Below are positions 9,692-19,023 of a stretch of 64,000 nt of DNA, piece by piece. Source of the stretch: G963668605 sp963668605 (GTDB lineage: Bacteria; Acidobacteriota; Terriglobia; Bryobacterales; Bryobacteraceae); contig OY764903.1 in assembly GCA_963668605.1 (NCBI GenBank), positions 4,650,001 through 4,714,000 of the forward strand, in the 5' to 3' direction. The notes beneath the pieces are model-generated. The model did no database searches and was not told the origin of the DNA. It worked only from the letters and a program-made list of their open reading frames with translations. Position 1 is the stretch's first letter. Each line of letters opens with the position of its first letter. The translations under genes and the position numbers were made by a program.

Positions 9692-10966
9692 ATGCACGAC
9701 GCACTCTCCCGCCGGAGTTTTTTGCGAAATTCCGCTGGGGTCGCTCTCGCAGCCGGGCCGGCCGTTGTGACCGCACTTGGCCAGAGCAAAAAGATCAACG
9801 TGGGCTGGATCGGCACGGGTTCGCGCGGCGCTCATGTGATGAACATGATGTACAAGGCCGTGCCCGAACTGGTCACAGTGACGGCGGTCTGCGACACGTT
9901 TGAAGGGAACAAGAATAGGGCGAAAGATTTTGTTCAGACGACGGGCAAGAACACGCCGAAAACGTTCGTCGACTACCGCGACATTTTGAAAGACCCGTCG
10001 ATCGACGCGGTCTTCCTGACGACGCCGGAGCATCTGCACTATGAGATGGCGATCGCGGCGCTGAAGGCGGGCAAGAATATCTATCTTGAAAAACCGCTTG
10101 CGCACACGATCGAAGAGGGCTGGGAGATTGTCAAGGCGGCGGAGAAGTCCGGCAAGGTAGTGCAGGTCGGCACGCAGAACCGCAGCAACTCGCTCTACAT
10201 CCAGGCCAAGGACATGATCAAGCAGGGCATGATCGGCGATGTCCATTATGTCCGCGCCTTCTGGTACCGCAACTCGCTCGAGACGGATCCGGCCTGGCGC
10301 TATGCGATTCCACCGGACGCGAGCGAGGCGAATACGGACTGGAAGCGCTTCCTCGGTACAGCGCCCAACCGGCCGTTCGACAAGCAGCGTTATTATCAGT
10401 GGCGGTTGTATTGGGACTATTCCGGCGGCATCTCGACGGACCTGCTGGTACACCAGACCGACATCACGAACTTCGTGTGCGGCAAGACGCTGCCGAGGAG
10501 TTGCATGGCGTCGGGCGGAATCTACCGCTGGGTGAAGGACGACCGCGAAGTGCCGGATTGCCTGAGCGCGATCTACGAATATCCGGACAAGTTCCACATC
10601 AACTACAGTTGCTATTTCGGCAACGATCACTTCGGCTATGGCGAGCAGTTCATGGGCAACGAGGGCACGATCGAAGTGCTCAACCGGCAGGAACTGCGCT
10701 TCTGGCCGGAATCGTTCAAAGGTAAGCCACCCGCGCATGTCGCCGCGCGCAAGCCGATCGAAGTGCTCAAGCCGGGCAACGACTACAATGCGGTGCAGGA
10801 CCACGTGAAGAACTTCATCAACGCGTGCCTGGGCAAAGAGAAAGTGATAGCTCCTCCGTCGGTAGGCCAGCAGGCGGCGATCGGCGGCCATATGGCTACG
10901 CTGTCGTTCAAGAGCGGCAAAAAAACCATCTGGGAAGATGGCGCCACGAAGGTGAAATACCTGTAA
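9692..10966 (+). CDS. Tat-exported Gfo/Idh/MocA family oxidoreductase
   Basis: A 424-residue NAD(P)-dependent oxidoreductase of the Gfo/Idh/MocA family. It opens with a clear twin-arginine signal, SRRSFLRNSAGVALAAG, so it is probably folded with its cofactor in the cytoplasm and then exported. The Rossmann fold starts at INVGWIGTGSRG (about 32-43), and the family EKPLAHT motif with the catalytic Lys lies near 133. The C-terminal beta-sheet domain follows. AAGGAG stands eleven bases before the ATG. Exported members of this family are common in Acidobacteria and Planctomycetes, mostly with unknown substrate. A strong hairpin at 10975-11003 ends the gene. Confidence 0.92.
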   Translation: MHDALSRRSFLRNSAGVALAAGPAVVTALGQSKKINVGWIGTGSRGAHVMNMMYKAVPELVTVTAVCDTFEGNKNRAKDFVQTTGKNTPKTFVDYRDILKDPSIDAVFLTTPEHLHYEMAIAALKAGKNIYLEKPLAHTIEEGWEIVKAAEKSGKVVQVGTQNRSNSLYIQAKDMIKQGMIGDVHYVRAFWYRNSLETDPAWRYAIPPDASEANTDWKRFLGTAPNRPFDKQRYYQWRLYWDYSGGISTDLLVHQTDITNFVCGKTLPRSCMASGGIYRWVKDDREVPDCLSAIYEYPDKFHINYSCYFGNDHFGYGEQFMGNEGTIEVLNRQELRFWPESFKGKPPAHVAARKPIEVLKPGNDYNAVQDHVKNFINACLGKEKVIAPPSVGQQAAIGGHMATLSFKSGKKTIWEDGATKVKYL

Positions 10967-10974
10967 GCAAGACC

Positions 10975-11008
10975 AGCGGGCGGCCCATTCGAGGCCGCCC
11001 GCGCTTCA
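10975..11008 (+). terminator. Terminator-like hairpin after the oxidoreductase
   Basis: The inverted repeat GCGGGCGGCC (10976-10985) and GGCCGCCCGC (10993-11002) forms a 10-bp GC stem with a 7-base loop nine bases after the stop codon. No long T run follows, so Rho-independent termination is likely but not certain. Confidence 0.6.
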
Positions 11009-11056
11009 AGAGATTCCCGCCCCGACGACTTTCCGTTCTGATAATATTGGTTGCTT

Positions 11057-12202
11057 ATGCTAATCCTTGCCGCCGTACTCGCTATCTTTGTCTATGGTAT
11101 GATCGCTGCCACGCTGGGCACGATTCTGCCGAGTCTCTCCACAACATTCAACCTGACTTCAGCCCAGAACAGTTACATCGCGCTGGCACAAGGGCTGGGC
11201 CTGACGATCGCTTCCATCTCGGTGGGTCCGCTGATCGACAAGAAGGGCAAGAAGGCCGGGCTTTTGTTGGGCTTGTCGCTGATTGCGATCGCGCTGTTTG
11301 CGCTGCCCAGTTCGACAGGCTATGGCATGATCCTCGCGCTGCTCTTTTTGCTGGGGCTGGGCGGAGGAATTATCGTAACGGGCGCCAATGCGCTGGTAAG
11401 CGACATCAGCGAAACGAAGCGCGCCGCGACGATGAATTTTCTCAACCTGTTCTTTGGCTTGGGCGGAATGGCGACGCCGTTCATCTCGGGCAATTTTTTG
11501 GCGAACGACACGGTGAAGCTTGCGTACCTCATGGCCGTGCTCACGGCCGGGACGCTGATGTTCCACGCCGCGACGAAGATGCCGCCGCCGAGCAGCGAGC
11601 GCGCGGTGAAGAGCGGCGAGTTGGGAAAACTACTGGGTTCGCCCACGCTGTTGCTGCTGGCCGCGTTCCTGTTCCTGTATGTCTCGGCTGAAGTCGGAGT
11701 GTGGAACTGGCTAGTGAAACACCTGACGGCGCAGGGCATGGACGAGAGCCGAGCGAAAAACGTGCTCTCGCTGGGCTTCGCCTTGGGGATGTTGATCGGA
11801 CGTGTGGCGGTGGCGCCGATTCTGAACAAAGTGAAGGCGGAAACGGTCACGCTGTTCGCGTCGCTGCTGATAGCGGTGACAACGTTCGCGATGCTGCAAA
11901 CGACAGACCCGTTCATGGTGGGCGTGGCCGTGTTCTGCGCAGGATTGGCGATGGCGCCGGTGTTCCCGACGACGCTGGCCATGGTCGGCAACGCATTTCC
12001 AAAAGGTACGGCAACGGCGATGGGCTTTGTGATCACGTGCGGATGGATCGGGCTGGTGGTCAGCTCTCCGATTATCGGCGCGATCGCGGGCGAAGATCCG
12101 AATGGACTGAAGACGGCGTTGCTGTTGATTCCGGCGGTTGCCGTCGGGATGTTCTTCGTCAACCTGGCGCTGCGGCCAGCATTGGCGAAAGCAGCCAAGT
12201 AG
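11057..12202 (+). CDS. MFS family transporter
   Basis: A 381-residue major facilitator with about 12 hydrophobic segments. The loop between segments 2 and 3 reads GPLIDKKGKKAGLL, the MFS signature D-x-x-G-R/K-K/R. The second half carries another typical GR pair (GMLIGRVAVAP). Its best-known relatives are sugar or small-metabolite permeases of the FucP/YfkF-like branch, but the substrate cannot be fixed. I use the ATG at 11057; a TTG two codons upstream is the alternative, and no good ribosome binding site helps decide. It follows the aldolase and oxidoreductase genes but is separated by a terminator-like hairpin, so it probably has its own promoter. Confidence 0.88.
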   Translation: MLILAAVLAIFVYGMIAATLGTILPSLSTTFNLTSAQNSYIALAQGLGLTIASISVGPLIDKKGKKAGLLLGLSLIAIALFALPSSTGYGMILALLFLLGLGGGIIVTGANALVSDISETKRAATMNFLNLFFGLGGMATPFISGNFLANDTVKLAYLMAVLTAGTLMFHAATKMPPPSSERAVKSGELGKLLGSPTLLLLAAFLFLYVSAEVGVWNWLVKHLTAQGMDESRAKNVLSLGFALGMLIGRVAVAPILNKVKAETVTLFASLLIAVTTFAMLQTTDPFMVGVAVFCAGLAMAPVFPTTLAMVGNAFPKGTATAMGFVITCGWIGLVVSSPIIGAIAGEDPNGLKTALLLIPAVAVGMFFVNLALRPALAKAAK

Positions 12203-12230
12203 GCTGCCGGTCTTAACCTCATACCTCTAA

Positions 12231-12256
12231 ATGGGCGCGGTCTCGCGCCCATTTTC
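12231..12256 (+). terminator. Rho-independent terminator after the MFS gene
   Basis: ATGGGCGCG (12231-12239) pairs with CGCGCCCAT (12244-12252), a 9-bp stem with a four-base loop, followed by TTT. It sits 29 bases after the transporter stop and 24 before the fucokinase start. Confidence 0.75.
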
Positions 12257-12279
12257 CAATTCCACTAGACTTACAACTT

Positions 12280-15126
12280 ATGGGCAATTTTCGGCGATTG
12301 TTCGCGGAGCAGATCGCGGCACGGTCAGGTGCGGGATGGTGGGACGCCATCGTACTGACGGCGGGCGGAGCGCGGCAGGCAGAACGCTATCGGGAAGAGA
12401 TCGACTGGAGACGGCGAAGCGGGAAGCTGCCCGACGGCGTGACGTATCTGGTGGTGCCGGATCCGGAAGGCAAGCGCCTGGGCAGCGGCGGGGCGACGAT
12501 TCATGCGCTGGGAGTGCTGGGAGCGCGTTGGAAGAGACAGCGCGTCCTGATGATCCATTCGGGCGGCGATTCGCGCAGACTGCCGCAACACTCACCGAAC
12601 GGCAAGCTGTTTGGGGCGATCCCACTGAAGACGCCGTGGGGCGATACGAGTACGGTGTTCGACGAGATGATGGCTCTGTCGACGGTGTGGCTGGAGAAGA
12701 TGCCGGCAGGGCTGCTGGTGTCGACCGGCGACGTGGTGCTGGATATCGAGGGCGAAGACGTGGACTGGAGCCGGCCCGGCGCGACGGGACTGGCGATCCG
12801 CCAATCGGCGGAAATGGGTAGCCAGCATGGCGTGTATGTGACGAACGCGCAGGGGCGCGTGTACACGTATTTGCAGAAGCCGTCGGCGGTGGAGTTGAAG
12901 GCGGCGGGCGGCCTGCTGGAAGATGGCAAAGTCGCACTGGACACAGGGCTGTTACGCTTCGACGCCGAGATGGCCGAGCGGCTTGCAGAGTTGGCCGAGT
13001 TCCGCACGCTGCCGCCGGTGGATTTGTATGAACACATTACGAAGGCGCTGACGGGGCAGTGGAAGCCGGAAGCGGAAGGCGGGGTGTTCTGGCGGCAATT
13101 GGCGGAGACGTTCCGTGGCGCGGATTTCCATTGCTCCGTCGTGGAGGGCGGGTTCACGCATGTCGGAACGACGCGCGGATTCCGGAGCGCGGCGGCGGGT
13201 GGCGTGATGGACAGCGTGCTGGCCGCAGGCAGCGAACTGGGCGGCGAGTGCGTGGTGCTGGAGTGCGACCTAGCGGGGCGCGTGCGCGCCGGGCGCGGCG
13301 CAATTCTGCATGGACTGCATGGGTTCACGGGTGCAGTCGAGGTGCCCGAGAACACGGTGGCGCACCAGATTCCGGTGCAAACCGAGGACGGACGGCGCGG
13401 AACCGTGATCCGCGTGTATGGCGTGGAGGACGACCCGAAGGTAGTAGCCGGCGAGGGGCCGGTGACGTGGTTCGGGCGGCCGGTGGACGAGGTATTTGCG
13501 GAGTTGGGGATTGCGGCGGAAGATGTCTGGCGCGGCGTGACGCCGGGAGAGCGCGGGCTATGGAATGCGGCGCTGTTTCCGGTGGTGGGAGTGGAAGAGG
13601 CGTGGCAGTGCGCGCGCTGGATGATGGGCTACGCCGGCGAATATGGGGCCGGCGAGTGGCTCGGTGCGGAGCGCATGTCGCTGGCGGATTCGGCGAAGTG
13701 GGCGGACGGGCAGGCGCTGGCAGAGGCGCGTGGACGCCGCATGCAGGGAAGCTGGCAGGCGACAGCGGTGGCGCTGGCAAAGTCGGGATCGGACCTGCGG
13801 CCGATGCTGGTGCATTCGCCGGGCATCGGAGCCCTGGCGGCGACTGGGCGCGAACTGGCGGTGTACGCGAAAGAAGTGGGCGGCGGCACTCCGACGGAGG
13901 GGGCGAGCCAGTGCGTGCAGGCGGCGCGATTCCTGCGGCAAGCGGGATTGGAAGAAGAGGCGGCTCGGGCGGAAGCGGAAGCGTTGCGCCTTGTGGCAGA
14001 GGCGGTGGGGCGCGGCGTCAAAGCGCAAGAGGCGCGGGGCGGAGTGGAATGGAAGCGGGAGCGCGTCGAGGTGTCGGCGCCGCCGCGCATCGACCTTGGA
14101 GGTGGGTGGAGCGATACGCCGCCGTTCTGCCAGGATTGGGGCGGTACGGTACTGAACGTGGCGCTGGAGATGGAGGGTGAATACCCGATCCGGACGTCGG
14201 TGGCACGGTTGGAAGAACGCGTGTTGCGCTGCGTTTCGGAGGAAACCGGCGAGGCGGTGGAGTACCGGACAGAAGAGGAGGCGATGGAGCCGGCTCGGCC
14301 GGGCTCTTCGTCGACGATCCCGCGGCTGGCGCTGCAGATGACGGGCTTTCTGAAGAAGGGCGAGGGACTGGAAGCGGCGTTAAAACGCTGCGGCGGCGGG
14401 TTGGAGATACGCACGACGGTTCGGCTGCCGATCGGATCGGGACTGGGCACGAGCAGCATTCTGGCGGCGACGGTGATACGGGCACTGGCGGAGATGCGCG
14501 GCGAGCCGATGGGAGATCACGCTCTGTCGGACGAGGTGATGCGGCTGGAGCAGTTGATGACGACGGGCGGCGGATGGCAGGATCAAGCGGGCGGCATCTT
14601 TCCGGGGGCGAAGTTACTAAGTACAGGCCCCGGACTTAGACAGCGGATCCGCGTGGCTCCGGTGGCATGGGATGAGCGGCGGCAGGCGGAGTTTGCCGAG
14701 CGCCTGGTGATTTATGGCACCGGCATACAGAGGATGGCGAAGAACTTACTGAAGCAGGTGGTGTTCGGCTATCTGGCGCGTGAAGTGGCGACAGTGCAGG
14801 TGTTACATAGCATCAAAACGCTCGCGATGGAGATGGCGTATGCTATGGAGCAGGGAGAGTGGAAGTATCTGGGCGAGTTACTCGACCGGCACTGGCAACT
14901 GAATCAGGTGCTGGATCCGCATACGACGAACGCGCCGATCAACGCACTGCTGGATACGGTGCGGCCGTATATCGACGGTGTGAAGCTGGCAGGCGCGGGG
15001 GGCGGCGGATTTCTGATTTTGCTGGCGTCGGGGCGCGAAGAAGCGGCCGTATTGAAGAAGAAGTTGGGGAAAGGGATTTGCGGAGTCAAAGTGGCGGAGG
15101 GCGGTATGCGGGTAGTAAGCGGCTAA
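12280..15126 (+). CDS. fkp: Bifunctional L-fucokinase / fucose-1-phosphate guanylyltransferase (Fkp type)
   Basis: A 948-residue cytoplasmic enzyme of L-fucose salvage that would phosphorylate L-fucose and couple it to GTP to give GDP-L-fucose. The N-terminal half is a fucokinase/pyrophosphorylase domain with VVPDPEGKRLGSGGATIHAL (about residues 48-67), the nucleotide-binding signature. The C-terminal third is a GHMP kinase: the substrate-loop motif PPRIDLGGGWSDTPP near 605, the phosphate-binding loop RLPIGSGLGTSSI near 715 and the motif-3 block AGAGGGGFLILL near 907. The length matches the fusion protein of Bacteroides (about 950). No fucose isomerase or glycosyltransferase lies alongside. 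D-glycero-D-manno-heptose kinases share the GHMP part only, so the full fusion favours Fkp. Confidence 0.88.
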   Translation: MGNFRRLFAEQIAARSGAGWWDAIVLTAGGARQAERYREEIDWRRRSGKLPDGVTYLVVPDPEGKRLGSGGATIHALGVLGARWKRQRVLMIHSGGDSRRLPQHSPNGKLFGAIPLKTPWGDTSTVFDEMMALSTVWLEKMPAGLLVSTGDVVLDIEGEDVDWSRPGATGLAIRQSAEMGSQHGVYVTNAQGRVYTYLQKPSAVELKAAGGLLEDGKVALDTGLLRFDAEMAERLAELAEFRTLPPVDLYEHITKALTGQWKPEAEGGVFWRQLAETFRGADFHCSVVEGGFTHVGTTRGFRSAAAGGVMDSVLAAGSELGGECVVLECDLAGRVRAGRGAILHGLHGFTGAVEVPENTVAHQIPVQTEDGRRGTVIRVYGVEDDPKVVAGEGPVTWFGRPVDEVFAELGIAAEDVWRGVTPGERGLWNAALFPVVGVEEAWQCARWMMGYAGEYGAGEWLGAERMSLADSAKWADGQALAEARGRRMQGSWQATAVALAKSGSDLRPMLVHSPGIGALAATGRELAVYAKEVGGGTPTEGASQCVQAARFLRQAGLEEEAARAEAEALRLVAEAVGRGVKAQEARGGVEWKRERVEVSAPPRIDLGGGWSDTPPFCQDWGGTVLNVALEMEGEYPIRTSVARLEERVLRCVSEETGEAVEYRTEEEAMEPARPGSSSTIPRLALQMTGFLKKGEGLEAALKRCGGGLEIRTTVRLPIGSGLGTSSILAATVIRALAEMRGEPMGDHALSDEVMRLEQLMTTGGGWQDQAGGIFPGAKLLSTGPGLRQRIRVAPVAWDERRQAEFAERLVIYGTGIQRMAKNLLKQVVFGYLAREVATVQVLHSIKTLAMEMAYAMEQGEWKYLGELLDRHWQLNQVLDPHTTNAPINALLDTVRPYIDGVKLAGAGGGGFLILLASGREEAAVLKKKLGKGICGVKVAEGGMRVVSG

Positions 15127-15162
15127 CGCCAGGACAAGTAAGTCAGGAAGTTATGGTATTTA

Positions 15163-15259
15163 CGCCTCCGGTCGCTAACGCTCCCGGCACCGTTGGATGT
15201 TGCGCCCGATGGCGATGGGACCCGTTCAACGGTGCCGGGAGCGTTAGCGACCGGAGGCG
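15163..15259. repeat. REP-type element with perfect 33-bp inverted repeat
   Basis: Bases 15163-15195 and 15227-15259 are exact reverse complements over 33 bp, separated by a 31-base loop. The arm runs CGCCTCCGGTCG ... GGCACCGTTG and is the best preserved copy of the repeat also seen at 2424, 26099, 33177 and 35548. It lies between fkp and the CpsB-like gene, where transcription could read into it as a very stable hairpin. Nothing else is recognisable in 15127-15319. Confidence 0.92.
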
Positions 15260-15319
15260 GCGATTCCACTATTGTTCTTGCGGCTTCGTGAATGGATTGT
15301 CAGGTTGTTAGAGTGCAGC

Positions 15320-16090
15320 ATGGTCGATATACACAGTCACATACTTTGGGGGTTGGACGACGGAGCGGAGACACTTGAAGAAAGCGTAGCGATGTTGAAG
15401 GCCGCCGCCCTAGGCGGGACTACAGATATCGTGGCCACACCGCACGCCAATTCACAGTATAAGTACGACGGCGCGGTGGTGGAAGCCCGCATCGCCGAAT
15501 TAGCCGAGGCTACCTGCGACGTCCCGCGCGTTCATCGCGGATGCGATTTCCACCTGAATTACGAAAACATCGAAGATGCGCTGCGCTATCCGGGCAAGTA
15601 CACAATCAACGGATGGAAATACCTGATGGTCGAATTCCCGGACCTATTCATTCCGCCGTCGATGGACTCGATCTTCCAGCAGATGCGGGAGCGCGGGATC
15701 ATTCCGGTGGTGACGCACCCGGAACGCAACGCACTGCTGGCGAAGAGGCGGGATTGGATGCAGCAGTGGGCCGCACTTGGCTGTCTGGCGCAGGTGACGG
15801 CGCAGTCGCTGACGGGACGTTTTGGACGCGCCGCCGAGGGCTATGGGTGGGAACTGCTGGAGAAAGGGTTGGCGCAGTTTGTGGCGAGCGATGCGCACGA
15901 TCCGGAAGGGCGGCACCCGCGGCTCGACGAGGCACGCGGGCGGGTCGCCGAGCGCATGGGCGCGGACGCCGCGGAACGCCTGTTCGAGACGAATCCGCGG
16001 GCCACGCTGACGGGCGCGCCGCTACCGCTGCCACCGGAGCCGGCGGCCGGTACGCCTAAGAAGAAGTGGTTTGGCCTTTTTGGGAGTTAA
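15320..16090 (+). CDS. CpsB/CapC-type PHP-domain tyrosine phosphatase
   Basis: A 256-residue metal-dependent phosphatase of the PHP family that, in Gram-positive models (CpsB, YwqE), removes phosphate from the tyrosine kinase regulating capsule or exopolysaccharide synthesis. The N-terminus MVDIHSHILWGLDDGA is the family signature, with the first metal ligands in DIHSH. Further ligands are in ATPHAN (near 45), VVTHPERN (near 135) and ASDAHD (near 193). I chose the ATG at 15320 because the signature starts there; a longer frame to 15272 is leader sequence. The gene's 3' end overlaps that of the OPT transporter on the other strand by 35 bases. No matching tyrosine kinase is in the window. Confidence 0.9.
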   Translation: MVDIHSHILWGLDDGAETLEESVAMLKAAALGGTTDIVATPHANSQYKYDGAVVEARIAELAEATCDVPRVHRGCDFHLNYENIEDALRYPGKYTINGWKYLMVEFPDLFIPPSMDSIFQQMRERGIIPVVTHPERNALLAKRRDWMQQWAALGCLAQVTAQSLTGRFGRAAEGYGWELLEKGLAQFVASDAHDPEGRHPRLDEARGRVAERMGADAAERLFETNPRATLTGAPLPLPPEPAAGTPKKKWFGLFGS

Positions 16091-18041
16091 ACCAGACGTA
16101 GGCACAGAGGCCGATAAACAGGGCCGCGGAGACGAGTTGCGAAACCGGTTCATTGGCATAGAACGGCGTCTGGACCCAGGATTCAGAGAAGCCGGGAATC
16201 AGGCGTAGAGCCGCACCGAAGACACCGCCTAGCGCGCCTCCGGCCATCAGTCCGCTGGCAATGATGACGCCACGTTCGCGTACGATGGCTCCACGTTTAT
16301 TGAGAAAGTGAACGAGGAAGCCGCCAACGAGAGCCGGCGAGTTCAATTCGAGCGGCAAATACATGCCGAGAGCGAAGATGAGCGCCGGAACCCCGAGCAT
16401 CTCCATAACAAGAGCAATCATTGCGCCGGCGCCGAAGAGCAGGTAGGCGACGGGCTGGTGTCCCATGAAGCCTTCGACGAGGGCCTTCATGATGGAAGCT
16501 TGCGGAGATGGCAGCACGACGCGGAGGTCGCCGGGCGCGGCCTCGCCGAACTGGAAGGCTCGTGCAAGCAGCACGATGGTGAGTCCAGCGGCGATGGAGG
16601 CGGCGATCACGCCGAGGAATTTCACCTTCTCCTGAGCGGCGGGCGTGGAACCGAGCCAATAGCCAGCCTTGAAATCCGTGATCGTCTGGCCGGAGACGGA
16701 GAGCGCGGTGCAGACCATGCCCGCAATGGCCATCACGAAGAACATACCTGTGGTGCCGGAGAGCCCGAAGTTGAGAAGCACGACGGACGAGATGATGATC
16801 GTCAGCATCGTCATGCCGGAGACGGGGTTGCGCGCCGTGGTGGCGATGGCATTGGCGGCGACCGATGTGAAAAAGAACGAGAAGACGAGGATCATGACCA
16901 GACCGGCGGCGAGGATGGTTGCGGTGGTCGTGAGGCTGCCGAGGAAGAGGGCGACGGAAATGGCGCTGACGATGACTCCGAGCAGGAGCGCGAGGACGGG
17001 GACGTCGCGGTCGGTGCGCTCGACCGAGGCCGCCTCGCCGTGGCGGAACGCGCGCGCGGCGATGGCGAACGAGCCGGCGACGATTTTGAGCGATTTGATG
17101 ATGCCGAAGATGCCGGCCGTGGCGATGGCTCCGACGCCGATGAAGCGGACGTAGCCACGGAAGATCTGTGTGGCGGACATCTTGGCGATGGGGACGACGG
17201 CGGGGTAGACAGCGGTATCGGGCAGGTGTGAGCCGATCATCCAGATGAGCGGAACGAGTACGAAATTGGAGAGCACACCGCCGGCGCAAAGAATCATGGA
17301 ACTACGCAGTCCCATGACGTAGCCGAGTCCGAGGATAAAGGCGATAGCGTCGAAGCTGGCGACGATTTTGGCCTTCTCGGAGAGGGTGCGCATGACGGGA
17401 AGGAATTGAAAGTCGACGTACTCTTTCCAGACCTGGAATGTGGTGACGAAGAAGTCATAGACGCCGGCGATGGCGGTGGCCTGGAGCAGGAGTTTGGCTT
17501 GCGAGCCGCCTTTTTCACCGGTAATGAGGACCTCGGTGATGGCCGTGGCTTCGGGGTACGGGAAGTGGCCGTGCGTCTCGCGGACGAAGTAGCGGCGTAG
17601 CGGGATGAGGAAGAGCACGCCGAGGCAGCCTCCGGCGACGCAAATGAAAATGGTCTGGAGAGGGTGCGGGTCGAGCTTGAGGATGTAGAGCGCGGGCAGG
17701 GTGAAGATAGCGCCGGCGACGACGGAACCGGAGACGCCGCCGATGCCGGTGATGATGACATTTTCGAGCAGCGAGGAGCGGCGCGGGTAGAGGCGCGCGA
17801 GTCCGATGGCGAGGATGGAGATCGGGATGGCCGCCTCCATGACCTGGCCGACCTTGAGGCCGGAGTAGGCCGAGGCGATGGTGAAGAGCACGCAGAGGAA
17901 GAGGCCCCATCCGACCGAGCGCACCGTGAGTTCTGGCGGCGCCTCGGTGGCGGGTACGACCGGCTTGTAAGCTTCACCGGCGGGCAACGCGGTGTAAGCG
18001 TTGCCGGGAAGCGACGTTGGGGTTTGGGTTATGTCGGCCAA
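16056..18041 (-). CDS. OPT family oligopeptide transporter
   Basis: A 661-residue inner-membrane protein with about 15 hydrophobic segments. The conserved OPT blocks are present: the first membrane segment with SGLKVGQVMEAAIP (near 60), the PYPEATAITEVLITGE block (near 160), and the FKAGYWLGSTP block in the second half (near 465). Bacterial OPT proteins take up small peptides or metal chelates in proton symport. The start is a TTG at 18041 with no clear ribosome binding site, so the exact N-terminus is uncertain within the first ~35 hydrophilic residues. A terminator-like hairpin separates it from the ThuA-like gene upstream. Confidence 0.92.
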   Translation of the reverse strand: MADITQTPTSLPGNAYTALPAGEAYKPVVPATEAPPELTVRSVGWGLFLCVLFTIASAYSGLKVGQVMEAAIPISILAIGLARLYPRRSSLLENVIITGIGGVSGSVVAGAIFTLPALYILKLDPHPLQTIFICVAGGCLGVLFLIPLRRYFVRETHGHFPYPEATAITEVLITGEKGGSQAKLLLQATAIAGVYDFFVTTFQVWKEYVDFQFLPVMRTLSEKAKIVASFDAIAFILGLGYVMGLRSSMILCAGGVLSNFVLVPLIWMIGSHLPDTAVYPAVVPIAKMSATQIFRGYVRFIGVGAIATAGIFGIIKSLKIVAGSFAIAARAFRHGEAASVERTDRDVPVLALLLGVIVSAISVALFLGSLTTTATILAAGLVMILVFSFFFTSVAANAIATTARNPVSGMTMLTIIISSVVLLNFGLSGTTGMFFVMAIAGMVCTALSVSGQTITDFKAGYWLGSTPAAQEKVKFLGVIAASIAAGLTIVLLARAFQFGEAAPGDLRVVLPSPQASIMKALVEGFMGHQPVAYLLFGAGAMIALVMEMLGVPALIFALGMYLPLELNSPALVGGFLVHFLNKRGAIVRERGVIIASGLMAGGALGGVFGAALRLIPGFSESWVQTPFYANEPVSQLVSAALFIGLCAYVWFNSQKGQTTSS

Positions 18042-18058
18042 GAACGAATTATATGGAT

Positions 18059-18093
18059 GGCGAGGCGCTGCGTGTCAAGAGCGGCACCTCGCC
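18059..18093 (-). terminator. Hairpin between the ThuA-like gene and the OPT gene
   Basis: GGCGAGG (18059-18065) pairs with CCTCGCC (18087-18093), a seven-base stem right after the ThuA-like stop. It may terminate that transcript; no clear T run is present on the minus strand. Confidence 0.35.
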
Positions 18094-18100
18094 GGCGATC

Positions 18101-18907
18101 CTACTGGCGCATTTCGTCCGGGATTGGCAGCGTGACGTTGCCCGTGGCCGCCCATTCGGCGCCGCGCGTGTATGTAACGACAAACGCGGGCGTTTGGACG
18201 GCGGCAATGTCGTGGCCGAGCACGGTGGCGAAGACACGGCCCTGGCCGAAGTTCTGGACCCAGAGCATGGGCTGGTCGAGTCCGGGGCCGGGCGTCGGCT
18301 GCTTCGGGTTCTTATAGAGCGAGTGGTCGTCCCAAGCGGTGGCAAGTACGCGGATCTTCTCGGCCGGCTGCCAGCGCAGGTTGGCGTAGAGCTCTTCCTT
18401 GGGTTGCGGGAACTTGAGTTTGAGGCCCTTGGTGATCGGGTGATTTGGGTCCTTGATAGTGACGGTGAAATCGTGCGCCGCGGAGTGGTGCCCGTTGCCG
18501 GGACGCCAGTTCGCGCCGGAGAGTTGCTCGTAGGCTTCCCAGCCGTTGAAGGCCGCGGTGGAGAAGTGGTACATGACGAGCCCCTTGCCGGAGCGTACGA
18601 AATCGAGCAGGGCGTTATTGGCGCGATCACCCCAGGCGAGCGCCTTATTGTTGCGGTCGAAATAGTTGAGGACAACGAGGTCATAGGGCGCGAGCGTTTC
18701 CGGCCCGGCGCCGCGGAACTCCTCCGTCACGCGCACTTCAAACTTGCCGGTATCCTCGAGGGCCTTGCGCAAGTAGGGCGTCGTGCCTCGCCAGTCGTGT
18801 CCGTTCTGGCCGGTGATAATGAGCACCTGCAATTTGGCGGGCGCCGCAGGTTTGGGTTGGGCGAGCAGTGCGCCGCAAGCAACGAGCAAAGCAAAAAGTA
18901 TTCGCAT
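18101..18907 (-). CDS. Secreted ThuA-like domain protein
   Basis: A 268-residue protein with a Sec signal (MRILFALLVACGALLAQ) and one ThuA-like domain, a class I glutamine-amidotransferase-like fold. Visible family features are VLIITGQNGHDWRGTTPYL (near 29-47), the LVVLNYFDRN strand, KGLVMYHFSTAAFNGW (near 108) and GHHSAAHDFTV (near 138). In this branch the domain often occurs with sugar oxidoreductases and sulfatases in Acidobacteria and Planctomycetes; the biochemical role is unsettled. GGAG stands eight bases before the ATG. The two sulfatase genes lie upstream on the same strand, about 115 bases away. Confidence 0.85.
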   Translation of the reverse strand: MRILFALLVACGALLAQPKPAAPAKLQVLIITGQNGHDWRGTTPYLRKALEDTGKFEVRVTEEFRGAGPETLAPYDLVVLNYFDRNNKALAWGDRANNALLDFVRSGKGLVMYHFSTAAFNGWEAYEQLSGANWRPGNGHHSAAHDFTVTIKDPNHPITKGLKLKFPQPKEELYANLRWQPAEKIRVLATAWDDHSLYKNPKQPTPGPGLDQPMLWVQNFGQGRVFATVLGHDIAAVQTPAFVVTYTRGAEWAATGNVTLPIPDEMRQ

Positions 18908-19023
18908 ATTGACTCCGTGGTGTCAGGGCAGTCGAATTATATCGAAAAACTCGCATCTCCAAGTAGACACGAAAACAGGCCAGGGGCCTGTTGCGGGCGA
19001 GGGCGCCCGCCCCCCGCTGGACG

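Noticed and set aside
13059..14180. 373-codon frame on the plus strand inside fkp
   Set aside because: Shifted frame within the fkp coding sequence with Arg/Gly-rich composition typical of GC-rich shadow frames.
12280..15126. Reading the fkp neighbourhood as a dedicated fucoidan-utilisation locus
   Set aside because: No fucosidase, fucose isomerase or permease of clear type adjoins it; sulfatases are tens of kilobases away in separate operons.
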